The translations under genes and the position numbers were made by a program. Positions 1-7,013 of a stretch of DNA of 45,617 nucleotides are shown here, piece by piece; position 1 is the first letter of the stretch; every line of letters starts with the position of its first letter. This DNA is from an uncultured Clostridia bacterium (lineage in GTDB: Bacteria > Bacillota > Clostridia > Christensenellales > Aristaeellaceae): assembly GCA_947165425.1 (NCBI GenBank), contig CAMVAJ010000013.1, forward strand, positions 1 to 45,617, in the 5' to 3' direction. The notes beneath the pieces are model-generated. The model saw nothing but the letters and a program-made list of their open reading frames with translations, ran no database searches and was not told the DNA's origin.

Positions 1-600
1 CAGATAGCAGAGCATCGTGCACATGTTGGGATGAATCATGCCGGAGCCCTTGCTCATGCCGCCCAGGTGGACGATCACGGTCTGCCCGTCCTCACACGGG
101 AGCTCAAACGCGACGGCGCACTCCTTGTTGACGGTGTCGGTTGTCATGATCGCGCGGCTGGCCTCGGTTCCGGCCTCCAGACTGTCGGAGAGCGTCTCAG
201 CCATCATGCCGACACCGGCCTGGATTCGGTCGAGCGGAAGCTGCGGGCCGATGACGCCGGTTGATCCAATCAATACAGCCTCCGGACTGATTCCGAGCAT
301 GCGGGCGGCAGCTTCGGCCGTTTCCCGGCAGAGCCGAAGCCCTGTCTCTCCGGTTGCCGCATTGGCAATTCCGGCGTTGACCACCACCGCCTGCGCAGGC
401 TTTCCCTCCGCCAGCAGGGACTGATCCCAGATCACCGGCGCGGCTTTCACCTGGTTGGAGGTGAAAGTGCCAGCCCAGACGCAGGGCTTTTCGCTGAAAA
501 CCATGGCCATATCCGTCCGGCCCTGGTATTTGATTCCCGCGGCACAGCATGACGCGCGGAATCCTTTCGCGGCGGTCACGCCGCCGGGAATCTTATTCAT
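1..600 (-). CDS. argJ: ArgJ, bifunctional glutamate N-acetyltransferase / ornithine acetyltransferase (3' end outside window)
   Basis: ArgJ moves the acetyl group from N-acetylornithine to glutamate, and in bifunctional forms also makes N-acetylglutamate from acetyl-CoA, in the cytoplasmic arginine pathway. The first 200 residues are visible; the gene runs off the left edge. The start (MNKIPGGVTAAKGF) and the internal stretches VVNAGIANAATGE and GSTGVIG are typical of the family. The self-cleavage threonine (usually in a KGATM motif) would lie beyond the window, so completeness cannot be judged. The start codon overlaps the end of the upstream GNAT gene by 8 bp, which indicates translational coupling in an argC-GNAT-argJ operon. 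Recognition is firm. Whether it is mono- or bifunctional cannot be told from this fragment. Confidence 0.93.
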   Translation of the reverse strand, partial: MNKIPGGVTAAKGFRASCCAAGIKYQGRTDMAMVFSEKPCVWAGTFTSNQVKAAPVIWDQSLLAEGKPAQAVVVNAGIANAATGETGLRLCRETAEAAARMLGISPEAVLIGSTGVIGPQLPLDRIQAGVGMMAETLSDSLEAGTEASRAIMTTDTVNKECAVAFELPCEDGQTVIVHLGGMSKGSGMIHPNMCTMLCYL

Positions 601-1063
601 GGCTGTTTTCCTCCCCGATAAAACGCGTAATGTTCCGCTCGTTGAGCACAAACTCGTAATAGTTGACGTCCGAGCGCTTCCATCCGATCTGCCGCCAGAA
701 GGCGTTGCCGACATCGTTGCGGGAGAAGGCGATCAGCGCGACTTTGTTGATGCCCATCTCGCGCAGGCGCTGCATGCACCAGCCAACCATCCGCGTTCCG
801 ATGCCCCTCCGGCGGTATGCCTCGGCGACGCAGACATGGTAGAGCGAGCCCTGACGTCCATCCGAGCCGCAAAGGATCGAGCCCACGATCCGATCTCCGT
901 CGACCGCCACGACGCTGGTGGTCGGATTGCGGAGGATGAACCGCTCCACATCCTCCCGGGAGTCGTCGATGGCGCGGATCCCAAAGCCCCGGATGGTGAG
1001 CCAGAGCGCGCGCACGCCGTCATAGTCCTCCGCCGTCATAGGGCGTATCTGAATCTCTTGCAT
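593..1063 (-). CDS. GNAT-family N-acetyltransferase inside the arginine operon
   Basis: A 156-residue single-domain GNAT acetyltransferase. The acetyl-CoA-binding motif A is clear (YRRRGIGTRMV, about residues 91-101), preceded by the beta-4 strand HVCVAEA and followed by the late-motif NDVGNAFWRQIGW. I chose the ATG at 1063 (MQEIQIRP) because an AGGAAA ribosome-binding site lies just upstream and because it leaves a 16 bp gap to argC. Upstream in-frame codons would run into argC. It sits between argC and argJ and overlaps argJ by 8 bp. That context makes a role in acetylating glutamate or a related amine plausible, but the substrate cannot be read from the sequence and GNAT proteins are very diverse. 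Confidence 0.88.
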   Translation of the reverse strand: MQEIQIRPMTAEDYDGVRALWLTIRGFGIRAIDDSREDVERFILRNPTTSVVAVDGDRIVGSILCGSDGRQGSLYHVCVAEAYRRRGIGTRMVGWCMQRLREMGINKVALIAFSRNDVGNAFWRQIGWKRSDVNYYEFVLNERNITRFIGEENSHE

Positions 1064-1079
1064 TTTACATCTTTTCCTG

Positions 1080-2000
1080 TCACAGAACAAGACCGGTGGT
1101 CTCATCAAGTCCGAGCGCAATGTTCATATTCTGGATGGCCGCGCCGGAGGCCCCTTTGCCAAGATTGTCAAAGCGGGCTGTGAGCACGATGCGCTCCTCC
1201 TGACCGTAAACAGTGACAGAGAGGTCATCCCGCCCGGCGTAAGCGCCAGCTGAGAGGAACCCGCCCTCGCTGTCAGAGCCGTCAAAATGGATGATTCGAG
1301 AGGCGTAGGTCTGGGCGTAAACTTCTTCGATGTTTTTGATGGCGCCTCTGAATTGATCCGGGGTCAGGGTGACAGTGACTTCCATGCCGGCCAGATAAGG
1401 CGCCACCACCGGACAGAAGACAGGCGGATTCTCTAGTCCGCTCCAGCGAGCCATCTCCGGCAGATGCTTGTGCGTCTGGGTCAGACCATACATTCGAGGC
1501 GCTCGAAGCAGCGGCTGATCCTCGTTTTCGTACTGGGCAATCATAGCTTTCCCGCCGCCGGAATAGCCTGTCAGCGAGAAACAGCTCAGCCTTGCGTCGG
1601 CACGGATCAGGCCGGCGCGGACAAGCGGCGCAACCAGCACGATGAAGCCTGTGGCGTGACAGCCAGGATTGGCGATGCGCTTAGCGCCCGCGATGCGCTC
1701 ACGCTGGCCGGGAAGCTCAGCCATGCCGTAGACCCACTGCGGATCGACCCTGTGCGCGGTAGAGGTATCGATCAGCACCGTATTCAGGCCGGAAGTCATT
1801 TCAGCCGCTTCCAGCGCCGCGCTGTCGGGAAGGCAGAGAAAGGCCATGTCCGCGCTGCGGAAAGCCTCCAGCCGCGAAGCGGGATCCTTGCGCTTTTCTT
1901 CAGGCAGCGTGATCAGCTCCAAATCCGCTCTGCCGCTCAGCCTGTCGGCAATGCGCAATCCCGTGGTTCCAGCGCTGCCGTCAATGAATACCCTGGTCAT
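1080..2000 (-). CDS. argC: ArgC, N-acetyl-gamma-glutamyl-phosphate reductase (short type)
   Basis: A 306-residue NADPH-dependent reductase that converts N-acetylglutamyl phosphate to the semialdehyde, the third step of arginine synthesis. The N-terminal Rossmann segment has IDGSAGTTGLRI. The catalytic cysteine sits in NPGCHATGF (about residue 114). A conserved histidine segment follows at THKHLPEM. The length of about 300 residues and the sequence style match the shorter ArgC type rather than the ~345-residue type. It is first in the operon, preceded by a sigma-A-like promoter, with the GNAT gene 16 bp downstream and argJ after it. Nothing looks broken. Confidence 0.95.
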   Translation of the reverse strand: MTRVFIDGSAGTTGLRIADRLSGRADLELITLPEEKRKDPASRLEAFRSADMAFLCLPDSAALEAAEMTSGLNTVLIDTSTAHRVDPQWVYGMAELPGQRERIAGAKRIANPGCHATGFIVLVAPLVRAGLIRADARLSCFSLTGYSGGGKAMIAQYENEDQPLLRAPRMYGLTQTHKHLPEMARWSGLENPPVFCPVVAPYLAGMEVTVTLTPDQFRGAIKNIEEVYAQTYASRIIHFDGSDSEGGFLSAGAYAGRDDLSVTVYGQEERIVLTARFDNLGKGASGAAIQNMNIALGLDETTGLVL

Positions 2001-2022
2001 ATCCAGCCCTCCAAAGTGAATG

Positions 2023-2062
2023 ATGCATGCATAATATACAGCAATATACCGTCTATCGTCAA
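2023..2062 (-). promoter_or_regulatory. Promoter of argC operon with an overlapping palindrome
   Basis: On the minus strand a TTGACG -35 (2057-2062) and a TATATT -10 (2033-2038) are separated by 18 bp, a good housekeeping sigma-factor promoter. A perfect 10-bp palindrome ATGCATGCAT (2023-2032) abuts the -10 element, where a repressor such as ArgR could act. It is not a clean match to the known ARG box, so the operator role is inference. Confidence 0.6.
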
Positions 2063-2103
2063 GTGTGTGTGGAAAAAATGCAGGAAAAATTCAATCAGCA
2101 CGC

Positions 2104-2132
2104 AAAAAACGGCCTACCACAAGGATAGGCCG
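2104..2132 (-). terminator. Intrinsic terminator after the VWA gene
   Basis: On the minus strand, a stem built from CGGCCTATCC and GGTAGGCCG (allowing one unpaired base) with a short loop is followed by a run of six T. It lies 24 bp past the VWA stop codon and marks the end of the SDR-acyltransferase-macro-VWA transcript before the argC promoter. Confidence 0.8.
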
Positions 2133-2155
2133 CCTGCCGAACAGAGCAGATCTGA

Positions 2156-2797
2156 TTATCTGCTCTTATAGTCATCTTCAATCGCTGATTTCCAATCCCT
2201 TGTGAGCTTGTCCTTTCGCCTCACACGGCTGACGGCCTCGCTGACAGTGGCATAATTGAGCGCGTGTCCGATTGCGTCATTGTGAAAGTTTACGGCGCGA
2301 TCTTCCGTGATGCCAACTCTTGCGGCGGTTTCCACCGCGTCGATGTTCGCGCCGAGAAAGAGAAACTCCCAGCCAAAGCGTTCCTTTTGCCGCGCGACCA
2401 TCGCCTTGACCTCGCTGCTCGAATAGCGGAAACTGCTGTTTTCCATGCCGTCCGTGATAATCACAAAGATCGTTTGCTCCGGACGGTCCTCATCCCGGGC
2501 GTATTTGTGGACGTTTCCGATATGGTGGATCGCACCGCCGATGGCGTCGATCAGCGCCGTACCACCGCCGACATAATACTCGCGGCGGGTCATCGGCCTG
2601 ACGAGCCGAAGATCCACGCGGTCATGGATGACCTCGCTCTGGTTGGAGAAAAGCACAGTGGATACAAGGGCCTCTCCCTCGGCATGACGCTGCCGCTCGA
2701 TCATGGCGTTGAAGCCGCCGATTGTGTCGTCCTCCAATCCCGCCATGGAGCCGCTGCGGTCGAGAATGAATACCAGCTCTGTCAAATTCTTCTTCAT
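2156..2797 (-). CDS. VWA-domain protein (TerY-like)
   Basis: A 213-residue cytoplasmic protein that is essentially one von Willebrand factor A domain. The metal-ion-dependent adhesion site is intact: DRSGSM near residue 13, a GGGTALIDAI threonine segment near residue 75, and IITDGMEN near residue 112. It has no signal peptide or membrane segment. The ATG at 2797 follows GGAGG at an 8-base gap; a TTG one codon earlier is less likely. Small VWA proteins of this kind are often encoded near tellurite/stress (ter) or kinase-phosphatase modules, but none is visible here. Its upstream neighbour is the macro-domain/HTH gene, 103 bp away with no terminator between. Its partner is unknown. Confidence 0.85.
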   Translation of the reverse strand: MKKNLTELVFILDRSGSMAGLEDDTIGGFNAMIERQRHAEGEALVSTVLFSNQSEVIHDRVDLRLVRPMTRREYYVGGGTALIDAIGGAIHHIGNVHKYARDEDRPEQTIFVIITDGMENSSFRYSSSEVKAMVARQKERFGWEFLFLGANIDAVETAARVGITEDRAVNFHNDAIGHALNYATVSEAVSRVRRKDKLTRDWKSAIEDDYKSR

Positions 2798-2900
2798 CAA
2801 TAATTCCTCCCATTTCTCAGACTATGTGGGTGTTTCTTACCCTCAACGATAGGATAGCCGGAAATGAGAGGTTTGTGGTCGCCTGTCATGCGACGTTTGA

Positions 2901-3968
2901 TCAGTTCAGGCTGGATCCGAGAAGGGGCATGTCATAATCAAACAAAACCTCATTGATCTCATAGATGTCGTAATTTTTGGCCTTGATAAAATACTCTAAA
3001 ATGATGTCAAACCGGCTGCTGTGCGAAATAGCAAAGCCTGCTCTCTGAAGAAGCCGCTCTGTCTCCGCAAGATTGAGCCGCAGCGCGACAGCAAAGGCAA
3101 AGACAGTGGCTTTGCTGGGCTTGTAGTCCGGATTGGAGCGGATCTTGCTGAAAAGCTTTCGGTCTACGTTGGCCCGCTTATAGCATTCGACATCGGTCAT
3201 TCCACGCTCGTCGATCAGACGCAGCAGCGATTGCGAAAAGCCTTCATCCGTCTGCTGCAGGAGGCTCTCCCAGTCCGGTGCGGAAATCGCGTCCACGGGA
3301 AGGGGGTATTGACTGCTCTGCGCTTTCGGGGCAGCTTCAGAAAAACGCAATGCAAATTCGCTGTCCCTCTCCAGCGCTGCCTTCCTGTTCCGGTGCCAGA
3401 GAGACTGCCTTTCGCTCTGCCGGTTGGATTGAAGCAGATGCTCGACATAGACGTCGTCGACATACTCCTTGATATCCTGAAACAGCTTTTTCCCGTTGAG
3501 CAGCTCCTCATGCCCAAAGACCACAAGATAAATCATCATCTCGTGTTCCAGCAGAAAATGACTGATTGCCTCCACCGCCACCGCCAGGGCCTGGTTCTTT
3601 GGATATCCGTAGGCGCCGGCGGAGATCATGGGGAAAGCGATGCTCTCACAGTCCGCATCCAGCGCCAGACGAAGGGCGTTCTGGTAGCAGGACAAGAGCA
3701 GCTTTCTTTCGTCGCGCAAGCCACCCTGCCAGACGGGCCCCACCGTATGGATGACATATTTGGCGGGCAGCCTGTAGCCTCGGGTGATCTTGGCTTCACC
3801 GGTTTCGCAGCCGCCGAGGGTGCGGCACTCCGCCAGCAGCTCCGGTCCGGCGGCTTGATGGATCGCCCCATCGACGCCGCCGCCTCCGAGCAGTGTACGG
3901 TTGGCGGCGTTGACAATGGCGTCCACCTGCATCTTGGTGATATCGTTTCGGACAATTTCAAATGGCAT
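2901..3968 (-). CDS. Macro-domain ADP-ribose-binding protein with C-terminal HTH-like module
   Basis: A 355-residue two-part protein. Residues 1 to about 170 form a macro domain: [20 protein letters not shown] carries the ADP-ribose loop, and SAGAYGYP (about 115-122) the second binding loop. Enzymes of this family remove ADP-ribose from proteins or hydrolyse O-acetyl-ADP-ribose. A charged linker (about 180-235) leads to a C-terminal module: [20 protein letters not shown], then KLFSKIRSN and [14 protein letters not shown], which reads like an XRE-type helix-turn-helix. The ending [11 protein letters not shown] recurs in clostridial proteins of this architecture. It is followed by the VWA gene and preceded by an acyltransferase gene 76 bp away. 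DNA binding is inferred from the helical pattern only. Confidence 0.85.
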   Translation of the reverse strand: MPFEIVRNDITKMQVDAIVNAANRTLLGGGGVDGAIHQAAGPELLAECRTLGGCETGEAKITRGYRLPAKYVIHTVGPVWQGGLRDERKLLLSCYQNALRLALDADCESIAFPMISAGAYGYPKNQALAVAVEAISHFLLEHEMMIYLVVFGHEELLNGKKLFQDIKEYVDDVYVEHLLQSNRQSERQSLWHRNRKAALERDSEFALRFSEAAPKAQSSQYPLPVDAISAPDWESLLQQTDEGFSQSLLRLIDERGMTDVECYKRANVDRKLFSKIRSNPDYKPSKATVFAFAVALRLNLAETERLLQRAGFAISHSSRFDIILEYFIKAKNYDIYEINEVLFDYDMPLLGSSLN

Positions 3969-4044
3969 TCAGCGTTCCGCCTCTCTCATGGGATCTGGAT
4001 TCAAGCATGGATGGAACGTTCAGACGGAGTGAAAGCATGCAGGA

Positions 4045-5106
4045 TCAGTTCTTTGTATCCGCCTGACGCGCGCCCCATCGCGGCAGTTTTTTCAGCAGCG
4101 CCTGACACGGCCTGATCAGCACCCAATGTGTCACAAGGGAGACGGCCAGCGAGAGCGCCAGCGCACAGAAAGTGTAGACAAGGAAGGTGACAGGGGTATG
4201 CAGCGCGGGCGGAATATAGACGGCCACGACATCCAGCAAGGCCGCGAAGTGGAAGATATAGATCAGATAGCTGTATTTCGCCAGCCAGGAGACGATGGCC
4301 GAGAGCTTGCCTGCCGGCCAGCGGACGCGGCGCTCCAGAAAGACGAAAGCGCCCATGCACCAGAGGATGAACAGCGGCGCCAGGTCGGTGGAGAAGGTCA
4401 CTTTGTCTGGCCACAGGACCATGGAGGCGACGTTCAGAACAAAGGACAGGATCGCGATGATAAACAGCTTGTTCTCATGCTTTTGCTGAACCAGGCGGAA
4501 GCAGACATAGCCCGCCAGATAGTGTACGCCCCAGCGCATGAAAAGCCAGTTGTTATAGCCGAAACTCAGGCCAAGATTCGAGGACAGATAGACCATCACG
4601 GTGTTCCAGCCGAGAGACAGGATGAAAAGCAGACGCAGCATGCTGTCATCCAGCCCCTGCAGCATGCGGGCGAGGAACGGGGTGGCCAACAGCAGCCCAG
4701 TCAGCTCATAGATGAACCAGAGATGGATGACCGCGTTATCACCGATCAGGTCACGGTAAAACACCTTGAGATAGTATAGGAAAGAAAACGGCGCGCCACC
4801 GTTGATCAGCTTGAAAAGCGTCAGGATGGCGGTTCCGATCACAAAAGGAAGTACGATGGTTTCGAGGCGCTTCTGATAGAAACGCAGCATGTCCGACTTG
4901 GTGTCAAAGCGCTTGACCAGATTCAGCCGGCCGGACAGCATAAAGAAGAGCCCGTTGCAGGTCATCAGGAAGGTGTGCAGGCCCCTGGAAAACCAGGCGA
5001 CGCCGGCGAGGGGTTTGATCGGCACATGCACCATGATGACCATCAGCATAGCGATGACGCGCATCCAGTCATAATTGATATTCCGATTGTGCGGTTTGCT
5101 GCTCAT
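4045..5106 (-). CDS. Acyltransferase-3 family membrane protein
   Basis: A 353-residue polytopic membrane protein of the acyltransferase-3 (OafA/YrhL-like) family, which moves acyl groups such as acetyl onto surface sugars. The N-terminus shows the family pattern: a DWMRVIAMLMVIMVH helix with the conserved histidine, then HTFLMTCNGLFFMLSGR. About ten hydrophobic segments follow, with FIYELTGLLLATPFLA in the middle and a basic tail. The start codon overlaps the stop of the upstream SDR gene by 4 bp (ATGA), so the two are co-translated. The acceptor molecule is unknown; cell-wall polysaccharide or a lipid-linked glycan are reasonable guesses. Confidence 0.88.
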   Translation of the reverse strand: MSSKPHNRNINYDWMRVIAMLMVIMVHVPIKPLAGVAWFSRGLHTFLMTCNGLFFMLSGRLNLVKRFDTKSDMLRFYQKRLETIVLPFVIGTAILTLFKLINGGAPFSFLYYLKVFYRDLIGDNAVIHLWFIYELTGLLLATPFLARMLQGLDDSMLRLLFILSLGWNTVMVYLSSNLGLSFGYNNWLFMRWGVHYLAGYVCFRLVQQKHENKLFIIAILSFVLNVASMVLWPDKVTFSTDLAPLFILWCMGAFVFLERRVRWPAGKLSAIVSWLAKYSYLIYIFHFAALLDVVAVYIPPALHTPVTFLVYTFCALALSLAVSLVTHWVLIRPCQALLKKLPRWGARQADTKN

Positions 5107-5945
5107 GTTTTTTCCTCACGGTATTTTTGAGCCTTCATAGGGTTCAGATAGTAGGAGCGAAGGATGGCTGCGTTCAGGGGCGTGGGGAGGAGGTCGTGGA
5201 GCCAGACAGCCAGCTTCTGGTCGGGCGAGGCCACCCGCAGGCGTCCGGGCATTCTCCTTTTAGTCAGAAGGGACGCGACGCGCCTGCCCAGCAGATCCGG
5301 ATCCGAGCCTTGGCGCTCATCGTGCGCGATCACCGCTGTGCCGTCGCAGAAATCCTGCCAGTAGGGGGAGCTCTCCGACATCGCGGCGGCATGGCCCCGG
5401 TACACTTCGGCGCCGGATCGATGATCGCCGGGTTCAACCAGACAGATCTGGATTCCAAACCGCCTGCACTCCAGCATCATGCATTCGGCCCAACCCTCCA
5501 CCGCGTGCTTCGCCGCGGTATAGGCGCTTTGAAAGGGGATGCCCAGCAGCCCGTTGATAGAAGAGAAGAGGATCATTCGTCCTCCGCCCGCCTCCCGCAT
5601 CAGGGGCAAAGCCAGGTTAGCCATCCGTACCATCCCAAGAAAATCCGTCTCAAGCACGCGGCGATACTCTTCGACCGTGGTTTCCTCGCAGCTGCCGAGC
5701 GTCAGGATGCCGGCACACTGCACCAGCGCGTCCACCCTCGGCGAAATCTTCAGGGCCGCATCCCGGAAAGCGAGAGCGCTCTCATCACTCGTGACATCGA
5801 GCGGCAGGCAGAAGCTGCCCGGAAGAAGCGCTTCTTTCGCGGGAAAGGAGCGCGCGCCCGCAATCACGGTATGCCCGGCCGCAGCGATCGCCCGGGCGGT
5901 CGCCAGGCCGAGTCCGCTGGAGGCGCCTGTTACCCATACAACCAT
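5103..5945 (-). CDS. Short-chain dehydrogenase/reductase (SDR)
   Basis: A 280-residue classical SDR oxidoreductase. The NAD(P)-binding motif TGASSGLG is at residues 6-13, the active-site serine in LFSSING (about residues 126-132), and the catalytic YTAAK just after. The C-terminal part is about 30 residues longer than the simplest SDRs and ends in a basic stretch, LRSYYLNPMKAQKYREEK. It resembles the oxidoreductase/short-chain group often annotated as retinol- or steroid-dehydrogenase-like, but the substrate cannot be inferred. It overlaps the acyltransferase start by 4 bp and is preceded by its own promoter, so it heads the transcript that may run through to the VWA gene. Confidence 0.88.
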   Translation of the reverse strand: MVVWVTGASSGLGLATARAIAAAGHTVIAGARSFPAKEALLPGSFCLPLDVTSDESALAFRDAALKISPRVDALVQCAGILTLGSCEETTVEEYRRVLETDFLGMVRMANLALPLMREAGGGRMILFSSINGLLGIPFQSAYTAAKHAVEGWAECMMLECRRFGIQICLVEPGDHRSGAEVYRGHAAAMSESSPYWQDFCDGTAVIAHDERQGSDPDLLGRRVASLLTKRRMPGRLRVASPDQKLAVWLHDLLPTPLNAAILRSYYLNPMKAQKYREEKT

Positions 5946-6018
5946 GGCCAGAATCTCCTCTTACCCTTTTTCTTTGAAAACACAGAGTTATTTTTATCCA
6001 TGTTTTGCTTCAGGGGAG

Positions 6019-6047
6019 AGTATACCATGGTTTTTGCTTTCTGTCAT
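6019..6047 (-). promoter_or_regulatory. Promoter upstream of the SDR gene
   Basis: On the minus strand, ATGACA (6042-6047) and TATACT (6019-6024) are separated by exactly 17 bp, a strong match to a sigma-A promoter. It lies about 75 bp upstream of the SDR start codon and just downstream of the hpf terminator. Confidence 0.6.
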
Positions 6048-6064
6048 CTCGATTTATGAAGATC

Positions 6065-6096
6065 AAAAACCGGACGCCGTCTGATGGCGGCGCCCG
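6065..6096 (-). terminator. Intrinsic terminator downstream of hpf
   Basis: On the minus strand, CGGGCGCCGCC pairs with GACGGCGTCCG around an ATCA loop (one G-U pair and one mismatch) and is followed by GTTTTTG. It lies about 75 bp after the hpf stop. A second G+C-rich hairpin without a T-run lies between (around 6135-6170). Confidence 0.7.
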
Positions 6097-6171
6097 GGGA
6101 ATATTCAATTGTAACGCTTCTGCTTACCGGGATACCCGCCCGTGACAGTCGGGCGGGGCGATGACCCCGCG

Positions 6172-6714
6172 TCAGAGCTCAGGCTCCAGAAGTCCCAGAT
6201 TGCCGTCCTTGCGCTGATAGAGTACATTGATCTGTTCCGTGTCCACATTCACAAAGGCGAAGAAGCTGTGTCCGAGCATTTCCATCTGGATGGCCGCATC
6301 CTCCACGGACATCGGCCTCACGGGGAAGGTCTTGTGCCGGACGATGGCGGGTCCCTCGTCTTCTACGGGCTCATCCTCAATGAACTCCGGCTCCTCGATT
6401 GTAAAGGCGTCCTCGCGGATGCGCTTGCCAAGCTTGGTACGGTGCCTGTGGATTTGTCTTTCCATTTTGGCCAGGGCATCGTCTATGGCGAGGAAGAGGT
6501 TTGTCTGTGCGCTAGCCTCGGAGCGGAGGATGACACCGTTTCCCATCGGGACGGTGATTTCCACGATTCTCAGGTCGTTCTTGTCCTTGCGCATCTTAAT
6601 CTGCATCTCGGTGTCCGGCAGGAGATAGCGCTCCATTCGTGCGGTTTTTTTGTTGATCCGCTGTTGAATGCCGGGTGTGATGGACATGTTGCGCGCGCTC
6701 AGGGTCATCTTCAT
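6172..6714 (-). CDS. hpf: Ribosome hibernation promoting factor, long form
   Basis: A 180-residue HPF/RaiA-family protein that binds the 30S decoding centre and, in its long form, dimerises ribosomes into inactive 100S particles in stationary phase. Residues 1-100 form the S30AE domain (start MKMTLSARNMSITPGIQQRI; VEITVPMGNGVILRSEA; DLFLAIDDALAKMERQI-like helix). An acidic linker follows (EEPEFIEDEPVEDEGP). Residues about 122-178 are the dimerising C-terminal domain (KTFPVRPMSVEDAAIQME, HSFFAFVNVDTEQINVLYQR). Length is normal for Bacillota. AAGGAG lies about 10 bases before the ATG. It is monocistronic, with a terminator downstream and a stable hairpin in its leader. Confidence 0.96.
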   Translation of the reverse strand: MKMTLSARNMSITPGIQQRINKKTARMERYLLPDTEMQIKMRKDKNDLRIVEITVPMGNGVILRSEASAQTNLFLAIDDALAKMERQIHRHRTKLGKRIREDAFTIEEPEFIEDEPVEDEGPAIVRHKTFPVRPMSVEDAAIQMEMLGHSFFAFVNVDTEQINVLYQRKDGNLGLLEPEL

Positions 6715-6749
6715 GATTCAGTTGCTCCTTTCGGGTGATTGAGGTTCCC

Positions 6750-6781
6750 GCGGAGGCAGCTGTCAGTCGTTCAGCCTCCGC
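6750..6781 (-). promoter_or_regulatory. Stem-loop in the hpf 5' leader
   Basis: GCGGAGGC and GCCTCCGC are perfect 8-bp complements separated by 16 bases, about 35 bases upstream of the hpf start and just ahead of its ribosome-binding site. No T-run follows, so it is not a simple terminator. A role in mRNA stability or translation control is inference. Confidence 0.45.
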
Positions 6782-6921
6782 AAACTCTGATGGGGCATCG
6801 GCTTCACGTCCTTTCTCTTTTATTGTATTTGGACATTTCGACACCATATGAGATATTCCTGCAAGATTTCATGTTTTTTTTAAAAAAATTTTGCCCCTGC
6901 ATACGATATTGACTCAGACGC

Positions 6922-6954
6922 TTGCTTTTCGGGAAAAAATGCATTAAGATGCAT
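6922..6954 (+). promoter_or_regulatory. Promoter and inverted repeat upstream of uxaB
   Basis: TTGCTT (6922-6927) and TAAGAT (6945-6950) are 17 bp apart. The -10 lies inside an inverted repeat ATGCAT-TAAG-ATGCAT (6939-6954), a natural place for a repressor to block RNA polymerase. A uronate-responsive GntR- or LacI-type regulator would fit the genes controlled, but no such regulator gene is in the window. Confidence 0.5.
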
Positions 6955-7013
6955 ACGACAACAGCCCCGTTTTGTCTGAATTACCCATGCGTTTACAAGG
7001 AGGAATGGTTCAT

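Noticed and set aside
6135-6170. G+C-rich hairpins directly after hpf as the main terminator
   Set aside because: They form good stems but no T-run follows on the minus strand. The hairpin at 6065-6096 with GTTTTTG is the better terminator.
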